A stretch of DNA of 64,000 nt from Flavobacteria bacterium BBFL7 (lineage in GTDB: Bacteria > Bacteroidota > Bacteroidia > Flavobacteriales > Flavobacteriaceae), in the NCBI GenBank assembly GCA_000153385.1, contig CH672375.1, positions 104,260-168,259 of the forward strand, read 5' to 3'. The notes below the pieces were generated by a model that was not told the DNA's origin, made no database searches, and was given only the letters and a program-made list of their open reading frames with translations. Made by a program: the position numbers and the translations under genes. Below, in pieces: positions 26,648-35,965 of this stretch; within the stretch, counting starts at the first letter, position 1; each line of letters begins with the position of its first letter.

Positions 26648-26690
26648 AAGCAAGGTTTTAATAGAATTATTAAGACCTTGCTTTGTCTTT
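26648..26690 (+). terminator. Terminator-like hairpin directly before the amine-oxidase-like gene
   Basis: A 13-bp stem with one wobble (26648-26660 with 26671-26683; AAGCAAGGT/ACCTTGCTT core) is followed by TGTCTTTT. It ends two bases before the next start codon, so it ends the SDR transcript or attenuates the next gene. Confidence 0.6.
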
Positions 26691-26691
26691 T

Positions 26692-27759
26692 ATGAAAAAC
26701 AAAAATATCATCATCCTAGGAGCTGGATTATGCGGACTTACACTGGCTTACTTGCTTAGAAACTCTAATTATCAAATCACGGTAATTGAAGCAAGAAATC
26801 GTTTAGGAGGACGCATTCTTACTAAAAATACGTCAGGTGAAACTCCTATCGATCTAGGTCCAGCATGGTTATGGAACCAAAACACCAATCTTCTCAATCT
26901 CCTTAAAGAATTAGAGATACCTATACATCAACAATTTGCGACTGGTAACGCTTATTATCAATCCATGGCTAGCCAGCCACCACAATTATTTCAATTGCCA
27001 GAAAATCAAGAACCCAGTTATAGAATGGCTGGTGGTACAAACTCTATCATTAAAAAACTTTCCTCCATATTAAGTTCTATAGATTTAAAACTTAATGAAC
27101 CAGTATTAAACCTTGAAGAAAATGTTCATCTAATAGATGTAAAGACTTCACAGTCTACTTACCAAGCTGACTTGGTTGTTTCAACCATTCCGCCAGGATT
27201 GCTAGTTAACAATATTGAGTTTACTCCTAACCTTCCAGACTCTTTAGTGAACATTGCAAATAACACACACACATGGATGGCAGACTCTATAAAATTTGGG
27301 CTCTCTTATGATAAACCGTTCTGGAAAGAGAAAGGCCTTTCCGGTTCTTGTTTCAGCAATGTAGGTCCATTTACAGAACTATATGATCATACTAACTATA
27401 ATGAAAATCGTTTTGCACTTGCTGGATTTATGAAACCAGCAATTTCAGATTTATCGTCATCCCAGCGCAAAAAAATGATTTTAAATCAATTAGAGGACTT
27501 CTTAGGTAAAGAAGCTCTAGATTTCATTTCTTATGAGGAACAATGTTGGGCTCAAGAAAAATTCACTCGGGCGCAAAATCATGATTTATTATCACCTCAT
27601 CAAAATAATGGCCATTCAGCATATAATCATTTGTACTTTAACAATAAACTAATCATTTCCGGTACTGAAACTGCTTCTCAATATGCAGGTTATATGGAAG
27701 GTGCCGTTAGAAGGGCACAGTTTGTTTTTGAATTTTTAGATAACCTAAAAGTTTCATAA
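26692..27759 (+). CDS. FAD-dependent amine oxidase-like oxidoreductase
   Basis: The 355-residue protein starts at ATG 26692; a TTG 9 bases upstream lies in the preceding hairpin and is rejected. The N-terminal Rossmann dinucleotide motif IIILGAGLCGLTLAYLL (6-22), the EARNRLGGRILT motif (33-44) and the C-terminal SGTETASQYAGYMEGAVRRAQ match flavin-containing monoamine oxidases. It is shorter than usual (about 450), with a reduced substrate domain. No export signal is visible. It follows the SDR gene and may act on the same substrate. Confidence 0.85.
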   Translation: MKNKNIIILGAGLCGLTLAYLLRNSNYQITVIEARNRLGGRILTKNTSGETPIDLGPAWLWNQNTNLLNLLKELEIPIHQQFATGNAYYQSMASQPPQLFQLPENQEPSYRMAGGTNSIIKKLSSILSSIDLKLNEPVLNLEENVHLIDVKTSQSTYQADLVVSTIPPGLLVNNIEFTPNLPDSLVNIANNTHTWMADSIKFGLSYDKPFWKEKGLSGSCFSNVGPFTELYDHTNYNENRFALAGFMKPAISDLSSSQRKKMILNQLEDFLGKEALDFISYEEQCWAQEKFTRAQNHDLLSPHQNNGHSAYNHLYFNNKLIISGTETASQYAGYMEGAVRRAQFVFEFLDNLKVS

Positions 27760-27798
27760 TTTACAAAGTTTAAGTTTAATTTCACCAAAACTAATTAT

Positions 27799-28368
27799 TT
27801 GACTCCACTACAACTTTTATTTATTGGCATTGGGCTATTGAGCATTATAATTCTGTACTATTCAATTCATTTTTTTATCAAGGCACATAAGTGTAAAACA
27901 GTTATAGAATTTCCCGTTAATTCAAATACGCATAACTTAGAGTTTAAAACTTCAGGCTTATTTTCTCTTTGCTTTATAGGCACTAAGAATATTTCTAGTG
28001 ATGGGAGTTTTAAAGCTATGATTTATAGTAGTGATTTTGCAAGCATAACACTAAAGCCAACTTTTCCCAATTGGACTTTTAAAGAGAAAGGTGTCTACGG
28101 AGTAGAATATTTTAAATTTAAAATCAAAAAAACGGGCTATTATACTTTAGACCTCAAGAATCATAATGGATTGAAAACAAGTCATTTTGTACTTCCTTTA
28201 AATGGATTATCAGATTATCAGACAGATAATAGTCACTTGAAAATACGTATTAAACAAGCCGTTCCATCTTCGCAACGATTATTTTCCATATTAGGACTTG
28301 TATTAGGAATCAACGGTTTAACATGGGGAATTATGATTGGTGTATTTAATATCTTTAGTGCTGCGTAA
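27799..28368 (+). CDS. Two-helix membrane protein of unknown function (TTG start)
   Basis: The 189-residue protein has membrane helices at about 5-28 and 165-185. The central soluble part (about 35-150) looks like a beta sandwich (FPVNSNTHNLEFKTSGLFSLCFIG ... GYYTLDLKNHNGL), facing outside if the N-terminus is inside. No in-frame ATG occurs before residue 70, so TTG 27799 is the likely start. I do not recognise a family. It follows the amine-oxidase gene by 39 bases. Confidence 0.6.
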   Translation: MTPLQLLFIGIGLLSIIILYYSIHFFIKAHKCKTVIEFPVNSNTHNLEFKTSGLFSLCFIGTKNISSDGSFKAMIYSSDFASITLKPTFPNWTFKEKGVYGVEYFKFKIKKTGYYTLDLKNHNGLKTSHFVLPLNGLSDYQTDNSHLKIRIKQAVPSSQRLFSILGLVLGINGLTWGIMIGVFNIFSAA

Positions 28369-28416
28369 AAGTTTTATTTGACTTCTTTTCTTAATATTCA
28401 AAATCCTTTGTTAACA

Positions 28417-28432
28417 CGCTTTCGCGAAAGCG
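28417..28432. repeat. GCTTTCGCGAAAGC palindrome (upstream of VPS10 gene)
   Basis: A perfect CGCTTTCGCGAAAGCG copy 39 bases before the start codon at 28471. Confidence 0.9.
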
Positions 28433-28470
28433 GTTTCATGACTTATCTTTAGAGTTCTATAATTTTTACC

Positions 28471-31400
28471 ATGAAAAGAACTCTACTACTATACGTTTGC
28501 TTGATTTCTAGCCTCGCATTTTCTCAAAAACTTGATTTAGAATTAGTTAAAAATCTAGAACCTCGCAACATAGGTCCCGGCGGTATGTCTGGTCGTGTGA
28601 CGTCTATAGATGTGGTACACGATAATCCAGATATCATTTATGCAGGTACAGCTAGTGGAGGACTATGGAGTTCACAAAACGGTGGCGTGACCTGGGAACC
28701 TATTTTTGAAGATGAAGTTACTGCTTCTATAGGTGCTGTAGCCATACAACAATCCAATCCTAGTGTGATATGGGTAGGAACTGGCGAGGGAAATCCACGT
28801 AACTCTTTGAACGGTGGATATGGTATATACAAGTCACTCGATGGTGGTAAATCATGGAAATCTATGGGACTTGAAAATACCCGTAACATTCATAGAGTCA
28901 TTATTGACCCTACTAATCCAGATGTCATTTATGCCGCTGCGATAGGTTCACCATGGGGAATTCATCCAGAACGTGGTGTTTTTAAAACCACTGATGGTGG
29001 AAAAACATGGAAAAAAATTCTTTACACCAACGATAAGTCCGGTGCGGCAGATCTAGTAATGGACCCTACTAATCCTAATAAATTAATTGCTGCCATGTGG
29101 GAACACAAACGTGACCCATGGTTTTTTAAATCTGGTGGTGAAGGATCTGGATTGTATATGACACATGATGGTGGAGAAAACTGGAAAAAAATTACCGCTG
29201 AAGATGGATTGCCTAAAGGTGAACTAGGTCGTATAGGTGTTGCCATTGCTCCTAGCGAGCCTAATGTTATTTATGCACTAGTAGAGGCAAAGAAAAATGC
29301 ATTGTACAAATCCACAGATGGTGGTTTTAAGTGGAAAAAGATCAATGATAAAAGTGATATAGGTAATAGACCATTTTATTATTCTGAAATATATGTGGAT
29401 TCACAAAACGAGAATCGTGTGTACTCTGTTTTCACATACATAAACGTCTCTGAAGATGGTGGTAAAAGCTTTAAACAACTGATGCCTGCTTATAATGCAG
29501 ATAATGGTGTCCATCCAGATCACCACGCCTGGTACATCCATCCTACTAACGGTAAATTTATGATTGATGGAAATGATGGTGGTTTAAATATCACACGTGA
29601 TCGTGGTAAGACATGGAGATTTATAGGGAATCTACCTGTGGCACAATTCTATCACATTAATGTAGATAATGAAGTGCCTTATAACATTTATGGTGGTATG
29701 CAAGATAATGGTAGCTGGCGTGGACCGGCATACTCATGGCGTGCGCAAGGTATCAGAAATAGTTACTGGCAAGAAATCAGCTTTGGTGACGGTTTTGACG
29801 TCGTACCAGATCCAGATAATAGTAGATTCGGTTATTCTATGAGTCAGCAAGGATATGTAAGCCGTTATGACTGGCAAACCGGTAATAACTATAGTGTTAG
29901 ACCTACACATCCAGATCCAGATGTACAATTACGTTTTAACTGGAATGCTGCCATCAACATGGATCCTTTTGACAGTGCTACTTTATACTTCGGTAGTCAG
30001 TTTGTTCATAAATCGACAGATAAAGGACTGACGTGGAAAGTGATTTCTCCAGACTTAACAACTAATGATCCTGAGAAGCAAAAACAATCAGAATCTGGTG
30101 GATTAACCATGGATGCTACTGGAGCAGAGAATCATACAACTATACTAGTTATAGAACCTAGTGCTGTAGAACGTGATGTTCTGTACACTGGATCAGATGA
30201 TGGTCGAGTGCATATCACAAAAAATGGTGGTGATAGTTGGGAAGATATTTCAAAAGGTTTAAAAGGTCTACCACAAGGCAGCTGGATTACTCAAATAAAA
30301 GCGAGTAAAACTAAAAAAGGTCACGCATTACTCGTCGCAAATGATTACCGACGTTTCAACTTTGAGGCCTATGCATATCGTACTACAAACTATGGTAAAA
30401 GCTGGACACGCATTGTTGATAAGGATGATGTAGAAAGCTATGCCTTATGTATTATAGAGCATCCAGAAGAGAATAACTTGATGTTTTTAGGTACTGATGA
30501 TGGTCTATTTGTAAGTATTAACGCTGGCGATGATTGGGTAAAATACACTAATGGTTTCCCTACCGTTTCTGTGAAAGACCTTGCTATTCAAGAGCGCGAG
30601 AATGATCTGGTGATAGGTACATTTGGTCGTGCGGCTTGGGTTTTAGACGACCTGGCTCCTTTTGTTGCTTTCGCGAAAGCGCAACCTCAACAACCTATTG
30701 CTTTATACCAACCACCTACTGCATACTTTGCTAGATATCAACAACCTACTGGAAGTAGATTTGGTGCAGATGCGATGTTCCATGGAGAAAACCGTGGTAG
30801 TGGTGCAAAATTTAAATACTACTTTAATAAAGAATTAAAGACTAAAAATGATACCGTTAAATCAGATTCAATCTATTTAAAAATCTATGATGATGAACGA
30901 TTGATACGTACGTTATCTAGTAAAACTCCCAAAGAAAAGGGTATACATACCTGGAACTGGCGAATGAGAGAAAAAGGAGCTGATCGACCATCAAGAAAAA
31001 TTAATACCTCAAAAAGAGAACCAGGTGGAGTACGTGTATTGCCAGGCACTTATAAAGCCGTATTAGAATATGGAAATACTAAAAGTGAAACCAGTATTAC
31101 TATTAAAGAAGATCCTAGGATTGATGAGCTGAGCATGGCAGACATGAAGTCTAAATATGATGCACAAAAAAGATTAGAAGCTCTATCGGTTACCGTATCT
31201 GGAATCACTGAGCAACTGGCCGATAATAAAAAGAAAGCCCAAACCTTCCTTAAGTTGATGAAGGATAAAGATAAAAAGGCATACAAAGAGCAAATCAAAA
31301 GAACCGATTCTATTATAAAAGGTATTGAACTAGAGCAGAATAAGTATTTTGGAACACCTGATAAACGTCAGGGAATTACTCGTAATCCAGAAGTCACTGT

Positions 31401-31596
31401 AATGAATCGTATTGGATTAGCAAATCAATACATAAGCAGCCGTCAAGGTCCACAAACTGCTACAGAAACTCAATTATTTAATCAAGCTAGAGAATTAGCA
31501 AATGAAAGAATTATTGAGTCACAAAAATGGCTAACCGAAAACTGGGATCCTTTTGTGATAGAAATGAAGGATATTACAATTGATTTATGGGATTAA
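28471..31596 (+). CDS. Secreted VPS10/sortilin-like beta-propeller protein (BNR repeats)
   Basis: The 1041-residue protein has a signal peptide (MKRTLLLYVCLISSLAFSQ). Residues about 25-740 hold repeated blades of the form 'lYkStDGGksWkkI', the Asp-box (SxDGGxxW) repeats of BNR/VPS10 propellers. A C-terminal region (about 790-900, with HTWNWRMREKGAD) resembles the module that follows such propellers in Bacteroidota, and a helical segment (about 890-1040) ends it. There is no T9SS sorting domain. Annotated relatives are often called glycosyl hydrolases, but no glycosidase catalytic residues can be assigned here. AFAKA inside the sequence comes from a copy of the palindromic repeat (30667). Confidence 0.88.
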   Translation: MKRTLLLYVCLISSLAFSQKLDLELVKNLEPRNIGPGGMSGRVTSIDVVHDNPDIIYAGTASGGLWSSQNGGVTWEPIFEDEVTASIGAVAIQQSNPSVIWVGTGEGNPRNSLNGGYGIYKSLDGGKSWKSMGLENTRNIHRVIIDPTNPDVIYAAAIGSPWGIHPERGVFKTTDGGKTWKKILYTNDKSGAADLVMDPTNPNKLIAAMWEHKRDPWFFKSGGEGSGLYMTHDGGENWKKITAEDGLPKGELGRIGVAIAPSEPNVIYALVEAKKNALYKSTDGGFKWKKINDKSDIGNRPFYYSEIYVDSQNENRVYSVFTYINVSEDGGKSFKQLMPAYNADNGVHPDHHAWYIHPTNGKFMIDGNDGGLNITRDRGKTWRFIGNLPVAQFYHINVDNEVPYNIYGGMQDNGSWRGPAYSWRAQGIRNSYWQEISFGDGFDVVPDPDNSRFGYSMSQQGYVSRYDWQTGNNYSVRPTHPDPDVQLRFNWNAAINMDPFDSATLYFGSQFVHKSTDKGLTWKVISPDLTTNDPEKQKQSESGGLTMDATGAENHTTILVIEPSAVERDVLYTGSDDGRVHITKNGGDSWEDISKGLKGLPQGSWITQIKASKTKKGHALLVANDYRRFNFEAYAYRTTNYGKSWTRIVDKDDVESYALCIIEHPEENNLMFLGTDDGLFVSINAGDDWVKYTNGFPTVSVKDLAIQERENDLVIGTFGRAAWVLDDLAPFVAFAKAQPQQPIALYQPPTAYFARYQQPTGSRFGADAMFHGENRGSGAKFKYYFNKELKTKNDTVKSDSIYLKIYDDERLIRTLSSKTPKEKGIHTWNWRMREKGADRPSRKINTSKREPGGVRVLPGTYKAVLEYGNTKSETSITIKEDPRIDELSMADMKSKYDAQKRLEALSVTVSGITEQLADNKKKAQTFLKLMKDKDKKAYKEQIKRTDSIIKGIELEQNKYFGTPDKRQGITRNPEVTVMNRIGLANQYISSRQGPQTATETQLFNQARELANERIIESQKWLTENWDPFVIEMKDITIDLWD
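30667..30682. repeat. GCTTTCGCGAAAGC palindrome (inside VPS10-like CDS)
   Basis: Core GCTTTCGCGAAAGC, read in frame as Ala-Phe-Ala-Lys-Ala between propeller blades and the C-terminal module. Confidence 0.9.
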
Positions 31597-31606
31597 ATAA
31601 AACATT

Positions 31607-32821
31607 ATGAATTTTGAAAAAATCAATTTTAAGAATGCCTCTGGTTATGAACTTAGTGGTCGTCTAGAGCTACCTGCAGACCGACATCCACATAACTATG
31701 CTGTTTTTGCGCATTGTTTTACATGCAGCAAAAACTTTAGTGCGACTAAGAATATTTCTCGAGCTTTAACTACGGCAGGTTTTGGAGTATTACGATTCGA
31801 TTTTACTGGATTAGGTGATAGTGATGGTGATTTTGCAGACACTAATTTTTCTGGAAACGTTGATGATTTAATAGCTGCTATTGATTTTTTAAAAATGAAT
31901 TATCAAGCTCCTACTCTACTGGTCGGACACAGTTTAGGCGGTGCTGCGGTAATCTATGCGTCTGAAAAAGCAGACTCTATAAAAGCCGTTGCCACAATAG
32001 GAGCTCCTAGTGATACAAAGCATGTACGACATTTATTTGGTGATCAATTACAAGCTATCGTAGAAAATGGAGAGGCTACCGTACAACTAAGTGGTAGACC
32101 TTTTAAAATTAAAGAGCAGTTACTTAATGACCTTAATGAACAAAAGGTAACACAGACTCTCAAAAATTTGCGCAAACCTGTTTTAATCATGCATTCTCCT
32201 CAAGATAATACTGTTGGTATTCAACATGCCGAAAAGTTGTATCACGCCGCTTTGCATCCCAAAAGCTTTGTTAGTTTAGATGGTGCAGACCATTTATTAA
32301 TGAATAAAAAAGATTCGAAATATGTAGGTGAGGTCATCGCTGGATGGTCTTCTAGATATATTGATGTTAAAGAAGACATTTCATTAGCTTCTAGGCACAA
32401 TGTTGTTGCTAGTTTAGATAACATAAGCTTATTTACTACTCAAATGCGCGCAGGTAAACACTACCTCACTGCAGATGAACCTACCAGTATAGGTGGTAAT
32501 GACTTTGGCCCTACACCATATGAGTTATTATCCAGTGGATTAGCAGCTTGTACGGTTATGACCATTCAAATGTACGCCAGACGTAAAAAATGGCTGATAG
32601 AGAATGTAGAATGTCATGTAGACTATGATAAACAACATGCTCTTGACTGTGAAAATTGTGAAGATGATCATGCAAAAATAGACACCTTTACACGAGAGAT
32701 TAAGATTACAAGTGACTTAGATGAAAAACAATTAAAACGTATTCTTCAAATAGCAAATAAATGTCCAGTCCATAAGACATTACATAGCGAGACACAGGTT
32801 ATTACAAAACTGATAGATTAA
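31607..32821 (+). CDS. Alpha/beta hydrolase-OsmC fusion protein
   Basis: The 404-residue protein joins two domains. Residues 1-250 are an alpha/beta hydrolase with the nucleophile elbow GHSLGG (Ser109) and a C-terminal catalytic His in DGADHLLM. Residues about 265-404 are an OsmC/Ohr-type domain with two cysteines (AACTVMTIQMYA and NKCPVHKTL) that can reduce organic hydroperoxides. The fusion is found in several bacterial groups and links ester or thioester hydrolysis with peroxide reduction. The stop is immediately followed by the ATG of the next gene, so the two are translated from one mRNA. Confidence 0.93.
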   Translation: MNFEKINFKNASGYELSGRLELPADRHPHNYAVFAHCFTCSKNFSATKNISRALTTAGFGVLRFDFTGLGDSDGDFADTNFSGNVDDLIAAIDFLKMNYQAPTLLVGHSLGGAAVIYASEKADSIKAVATIGAPSDTKHVRHLFGDQLQAIVENGEATVQLSGRPFKIKEQLLNDLNEQKVTQTLKNLRKPVLIMHSPQDNTVGIQHAEKLYHAALHPKSFVSLDGADHLLMNKKDSKYVGEVIAGWSSRYIDVKEDISLASRHNVVASLDNISLFTTQMRAGKHYLTADEPTSIGGNDFGPTPYELLSSGLAACTVMTIQMYARRKKWLIENVECHVDYDKQHALDCENCEDDHAKIDTFTREIKITSDLDEKQLKRILQIANKCPVHKTLHSETQVITKLID

Positions 32822-33310
32822 ATGACTTTTACATTTAAAACTATAATAGGAACTAACGGTTTTACTAGCGCGATACTTATACCAGAAGATATTGCAGATC
32901 AACTTGCAACCCATAAAATTAAAAGAGTAGTAGCGACTATAAAGGCAAACTGCAAGAAACTTACTCTATATGCTGGTATTGCAAAAAAGCATGGCATCAT
33001 TTATATGATGTTTTCAAAGGCCAATCAAAAAGCACTAGGTGTGACTGCTGGTGACACATTAGAAATTGATATGCGAGAAGACACCAGTAAATATCAAGCT
33101 CCTATGACAGAAGAATTGGAAGCTGTCTTATTAAGTGATTATGAAGCATATGAAATATTTGAAACATTATTACCTGGCAAGCAACGCAATATTATCTTTA
33201 TGGTATATCGAGTTAACGACTCTCAAAAACGAGTAGATATAGCATTGAATATTATGGAGAATCTTAAGATAGGAAACCATAATCCTATTAAATTTGAGAA
33301 ACTCTTATGA
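32822..33310 (+). CDS. DUF1905/YdeI-like protein
   Basis: The 162-residue protein begins with a DUF1905-type beta domain (TFKTIIGTNGFTSAILIPEDIADQL ... AGIAKKHGIIYMMFSKANQKALGVTAGDTLEIDM). It ends in a YdeI/OmpD-associated-like helical part (YEIFETLLPGKQRNIIFMVYRVNDSQKRVDIALNIMENLK), where that family recognises 'lp.gkrre.i.wI..ak..etr.rRi...i..l'. The role is unknown. It starts directly at the stop of the hydrolase-OsmC fusion, suggesting a shared role in peroxide or envelope stress. Confidence 0.72.
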   Translation: MTFTFKTIIGTNGFTSAILIPEDIADQLATHKIKRVVATIKANCKKLTLYAGIAKKHGIIYMMFSKANQKALGVTAGDTLEIDMREDTSKYQAPMTEELEAVLLSDYEAYEIFETLLPGKQRNIIFMVYRVNDSQKRVDIALNIMENLKIGNHNPIKFEKLL

Positions 33311-33357
33311 TGATTATCAAATAGAGATGCTTATTTTTAAATCAAAATTAAACAACC

Positions 33358-33993
33358 ATGAAAAAACTAACATTAGCCATAATGGCACTAGGATTAATGG
33401 CGGGATTAAACTCTTGTAAAGAATCTACAAAAGAACAAATTAACGATATCACTGACGACATGTCTTATGACGATGATGGTGGTGATGATGATGGTGGTCA
33501 CTCGCATGATGGTAGCGATCATAATCATGGTGATACCTTAATGGTCGGTAAAGAAGTTATTATAGCTATGGGTTCAAAAAGCGGTAGTGATGTATCAGGT
33601 AAAATTATATTAACTCAAGGCGAAAAAGAGGTTAATATGGTCGTATCATTAACAGGTCTTACTGCTGGTGAACATGCCATACATATCCATGAGAATGGAG
33701 ACTGTAGTAGTGACGATGGTAAAAGCGCTGGCGGACACTGGAATCCCACAACAGAAGATCACGGTAAATGGGGCGATCAAGATCACCATATGGGAGACAT
33801 AGGAAACCTAATAGCAAATGATGAAGGTGGCGCTACCCTTACATTTAATACAGATAAATGGTGTATTGGATGTGACGACGATTCACGCAACGTATTAGGA
33901 AAAGCATTTATAGTTCATGCTACTGCAGATGACTTTGAATCACAGCCTAGTGGTGCTGCTGGTGCACGAGTAGCTTGTGGAGTGATAGAGTAA
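33358..33993 (+). CDS. Cu/Zn superoxide dismutase family lipoprotein
   Basis: The 211-residue protein has a lipoprotein signal ending GLNSC (Cys20), then a 40-residue Asp/Gly/His-rich linker that could bind or store metal. The SodC domain has copper ligands His109 and His111 (AIHIHENGDC), bridging His127 (SAGGHWNP), zinc-site residues among His135, His144 and Asp147, and the last copper ligand His187 (IVHATADDF). Cys116 and Cys207 can form the conserved disulfide. It should detoxify superoxide at the membrane surface in the periplasm. A terminator follows; next is an ECF sigma/anti-sigma pair. Confidence 0.93.
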   Translation: MKKLTLAIMALGLMAGLNSCKESTKEQINDITDDMSYDDDGGDDDGGHSHDGSDHNHGDTLMVGKEVIIAMGSKSGSDVSGKIILTQGEKEVNMVVSLTGLTAGEHAIHIHENGDCSSDDGKSAGGHWNPTTEDHGKWGDQDHHMGDIGNLIANDEGGATLTFNTDKWCIGCDDDSRNVLGKAFIVHATADDFESQPSGAAGARVACGVIE

Positions 33994-34014
33994 TTCCTAC
34001 TCAAATAATTAACT

Positions 34015-34046
34015 AAAAATCCGCGTGGAAACTCGCGGATTTTTTG
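34015..34046 (+). terminator. Terminator after the superoxide dismutase gene
   Basis: A 10-bp stem (34016-34025 with 34034-34043; AAAATCCGCG/CGCGGATTTT) followed by T tract. Confidence 0.88.
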
Positions 34047-34072
34047 CATCTTGAACTTTACAAAATTTATTT

Positions 34073-34612
34073 ATGAGTAATCAACCCGATTTACTAATAC
34101 TCAAAATGCAAGAAGGAAGTGAAATGGCTTTTTCTCGTGTTTATGAAAGATATAATGAGGCCTTAAGAGGTATTATTTTTGCTGTAGTAAAAGATGACGC
34201 AGTGGCTGAAGAAGTTCTACAGGATGTTTTCATGAAAATATGGAATAATTCTTCTTCATATGATGTCAAGCAAGGACGTTTTTTTACTTGGGCTTTAAAT
34301 ATCTCTCGTAATGCAGCGATAGACCATTTAAGGTCTAAAGCTCATAAGAACAATCTTAAAAACCTAAGTCGCGATTATTTCGTACATATTCCAGAGGATG
34401 CTACAGATGAGATGGAAGTACAAACGGACAGTCTAGGTATTATGAAATGGGTGAATAAATTAAAACCTACTTGTATTAAAATTATAGACTTAATTTTCTT
34501 TAAAGGATTTACATTTAAAGATGGCGCTGCCGAATTGAATATTCCAGAAGGCACTCTCAAAACTAGGCACAGAAAATGTGTAAATGAATTGCGTAATGTA
34601 ATGGGAGAATGA
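34073..34612 (+). CDS. ECF RNA polymerase sigma factor (RpoE-like)
   Basis: The 179-residue protein has sigma region 2 (FSRVYERYNEALRGIIFAVVKDDAVAEEVLQDVFMKIWNN, FFTWALNISRNAAIDHLRS) and region 4 (LKPTCIKIIDLIFFKGFTFKDGAAELNIPEGTLKTRHRKCVNELR). Region 4 resembles the SigK/RpoE group that pairs with RskA anti-sigma factors. Its stop overlaps the next start by 4 nt (ATGA), indicating coupling with the anti-sigma gene. Confidence 0.93.
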   Translation: MSNQPDLLILKMQEGSEMAFSRVYERYNEALRGIIFAVVKDDAVAEEVLQDVFMKIWNNSSSYDVKQGRFFTWALNISRNAAIDHLRSKAHKNNLKNLSRDYFVHIPEDATDEMEVQTDSLGIMKWVNKLKPTCIKIIDLIFFKGFTFKDGAAELNIPEGTLKTRHRKCVNELRNVMGE

Positions 34613-35397
34613 TAGACATAAAAGAATTAATAGAAAGTGGTGATCTTGAACTATATGTATGTGGCGCTTTACCAGCAAATAGAGCTCAAGAAATTGCCTT
34701 GATTTCTAAACAGCACACAGAGGTGCTGGAAGAAATTATAAGTATTGAAAATGCATACCAGCGACTAGCAGCTGGACTGGCACCAGACCATAATGACGAG
34801 ACCTATGCAAAATTAGAAGCCATCATAGGATCTAAAAATAATATAACTAGATCACGTAGCTCATGGAGCCCTTATATAGGCTGGGCAGCTGCTGGTTTGT
34901 TGTTAATTGCATCCGGTTATTTCTATAATGAAAATAATGAGGCCAATGATGAAATAGTCCAAATTGAGCAACAAAAGGAATTTCTAGAGACTGAGAACAT
35001 TGAGATAGAAAATAAGAACGCTCAATATGCATCTACTTTACAAGTTTTATCAGATCCTGAAACGGTTAAAGTGAATCTTGCCGGTCAAGCTGGCTTTGAA
35101 TCCAGTAACGCCGTTGCCTTCTATAATAATGAAAAGAATGTTACTTATATAGATATTCAAGGTTTACCAGAAGTTCCAGAAAACATGGTATATCAGTTAT
35201 GGTCTTTGACTCTAGATCCATTAACACCTACTAGTTTAGGAACTTTACCTACTGATCAGGATTCTTATAACGAGCTTTTAAGAATAGATAATTCTTATGA
35301 AACGCAAGCCTTTGGAATTACGCTTGAAGAAGCTGGTGGTGCCGATGCTCCTACCCTAGAACGACTTTATACACTAGGTGTTATAGATAAAGGATAA
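34609..35397 (+). CDS. RskA-type anti-sigma factor
   Basis: The 262-residue protein has a cytoplasmic N-terminus (1-87, DIKELIESGDLELYVCGALP, a zinc-free anti-sigma start), one membrane helix (about 88-105), a short coiled coil (112-145) and the periplasmic RskA (anti-sigma-K) domain (about 150-260, with NMVYQLWSLTLDP and FGITLEEAGG). It should hold the overlapping sigma factor at the membrane until regulated proteolysis. The pair ends in a terminator at 35418. Confidence 0.9.
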   Translation: MIDIKELIESGDLELYVCGALPANRAQEIALISKQHTEVLEEIISIENAYQRLAAGLAPDHNDETYAKLEAIIGSKNNITRSRSSWSPYIGWAAAGLLLIASGYFYNENNEANDEIVQIEQQKEFLETENIEIENKNAQYASTLQVLSDPETVKVNLAGQAGFESSNAVAFYNNEKNVTYIDIQGLPEVPENMVYQLWSLTLDPLTPTSLGTLPTDQDSYNELLRIDNSYETQAFGITLEEAGGADAPTLERLYTLGVIDKG

Positions 35398-35417
35398 TCT
35401 TATTAGCAATTAGAATT

Positions 35418-35452
35418 TAAAACCAGTTCTTATTAAAGAGCTGGTTTTTTTA
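35418..35452 (+). terminator. Terminator after the sigma/anti-sigma pair
   Basis: An AAACCAG-TTCT/AGAG-CTGGTTT stem with one wobble, followed by T7. Confidence 0.8.
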
Positions 35453-35735
35453 TATAATTTTTAGTCTTTAACTTTAAAAAGCTAATTGATAGCCATGAGT
35501 ATCATTCACTAAAATGGCTATTTATACATATTAGATACATTCATAAATCATCCATTGAAAACAATATTTGTGTCGAATTGAGTAATATTCAAATAAGTAC
35601 TTAAGCTAACCATCTTTGTTGAAGATTAAAGTGAATTCAAGTTTCCTATTGCCATTTTCTGCCTACACTCTTAACAATAATGTATTAGATTAAAGCTTGG
35701 TACTACAGATATCATATAATTTTCAATAATATTTA
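35453..35735. other. AT-rich gene-free stretch
   Basis: This part of the 568-base convergent region holds no convincing ORF, hairpin or promoter that I can see. The remaining part, 35736-35965, has the structured elements listed separately. Confidence 0.5.
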
Positions 35736-35771
35736 TTAAAAAAGAAACCCGACCTGCAAATGCAAATCGGG
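35736..35771 (-). terminator. Minus-strand terminator of the TPR gene or of a small RNA
   Basis: The CCCGATTTGCA/TGCAGGTCGGG stem (35748-35771, two wobbles) is followed on the minus strand by TTTCTTTTT. It lies about 200 bases past the TPR gene stop. Confidence 0.7.
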
Positions 35772-35860
35772 AATCCCAACTAACCAACCAAAAAGACTTT
35801 CCCCAAAGCCGTCTAGAAATACTCATGCATCTTTCTAGAGTTTACAATTTGAGAGGAAAG
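35772..35860 (-). ncRNA. Possible structured RNA or long 3' UTR
   Basis: Minus-strand sequence between the TTAC microsatellite and the terminator contains an 8-bp stem TCTAGAAA/TTTCTAGA (35812-35819 with 35832-35839), then CTTTGGGGAAAG and a TTGGTTGGTTAGTTGGG stretch. It could be the 3' end of the TPR transcript or an independent small RNA. The GGGGAAA element recalls the box in the array at 58.3-59.0 kb. Confidence 0.35.
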
Positions 35861-35875
35861 TGAATCATCATTCTT

Positions 35876-35930
<55 letters not shown>

Positions 35931-35965
35931 GAAACCTCCACAAAGGATTTATTACTTATCATGTT

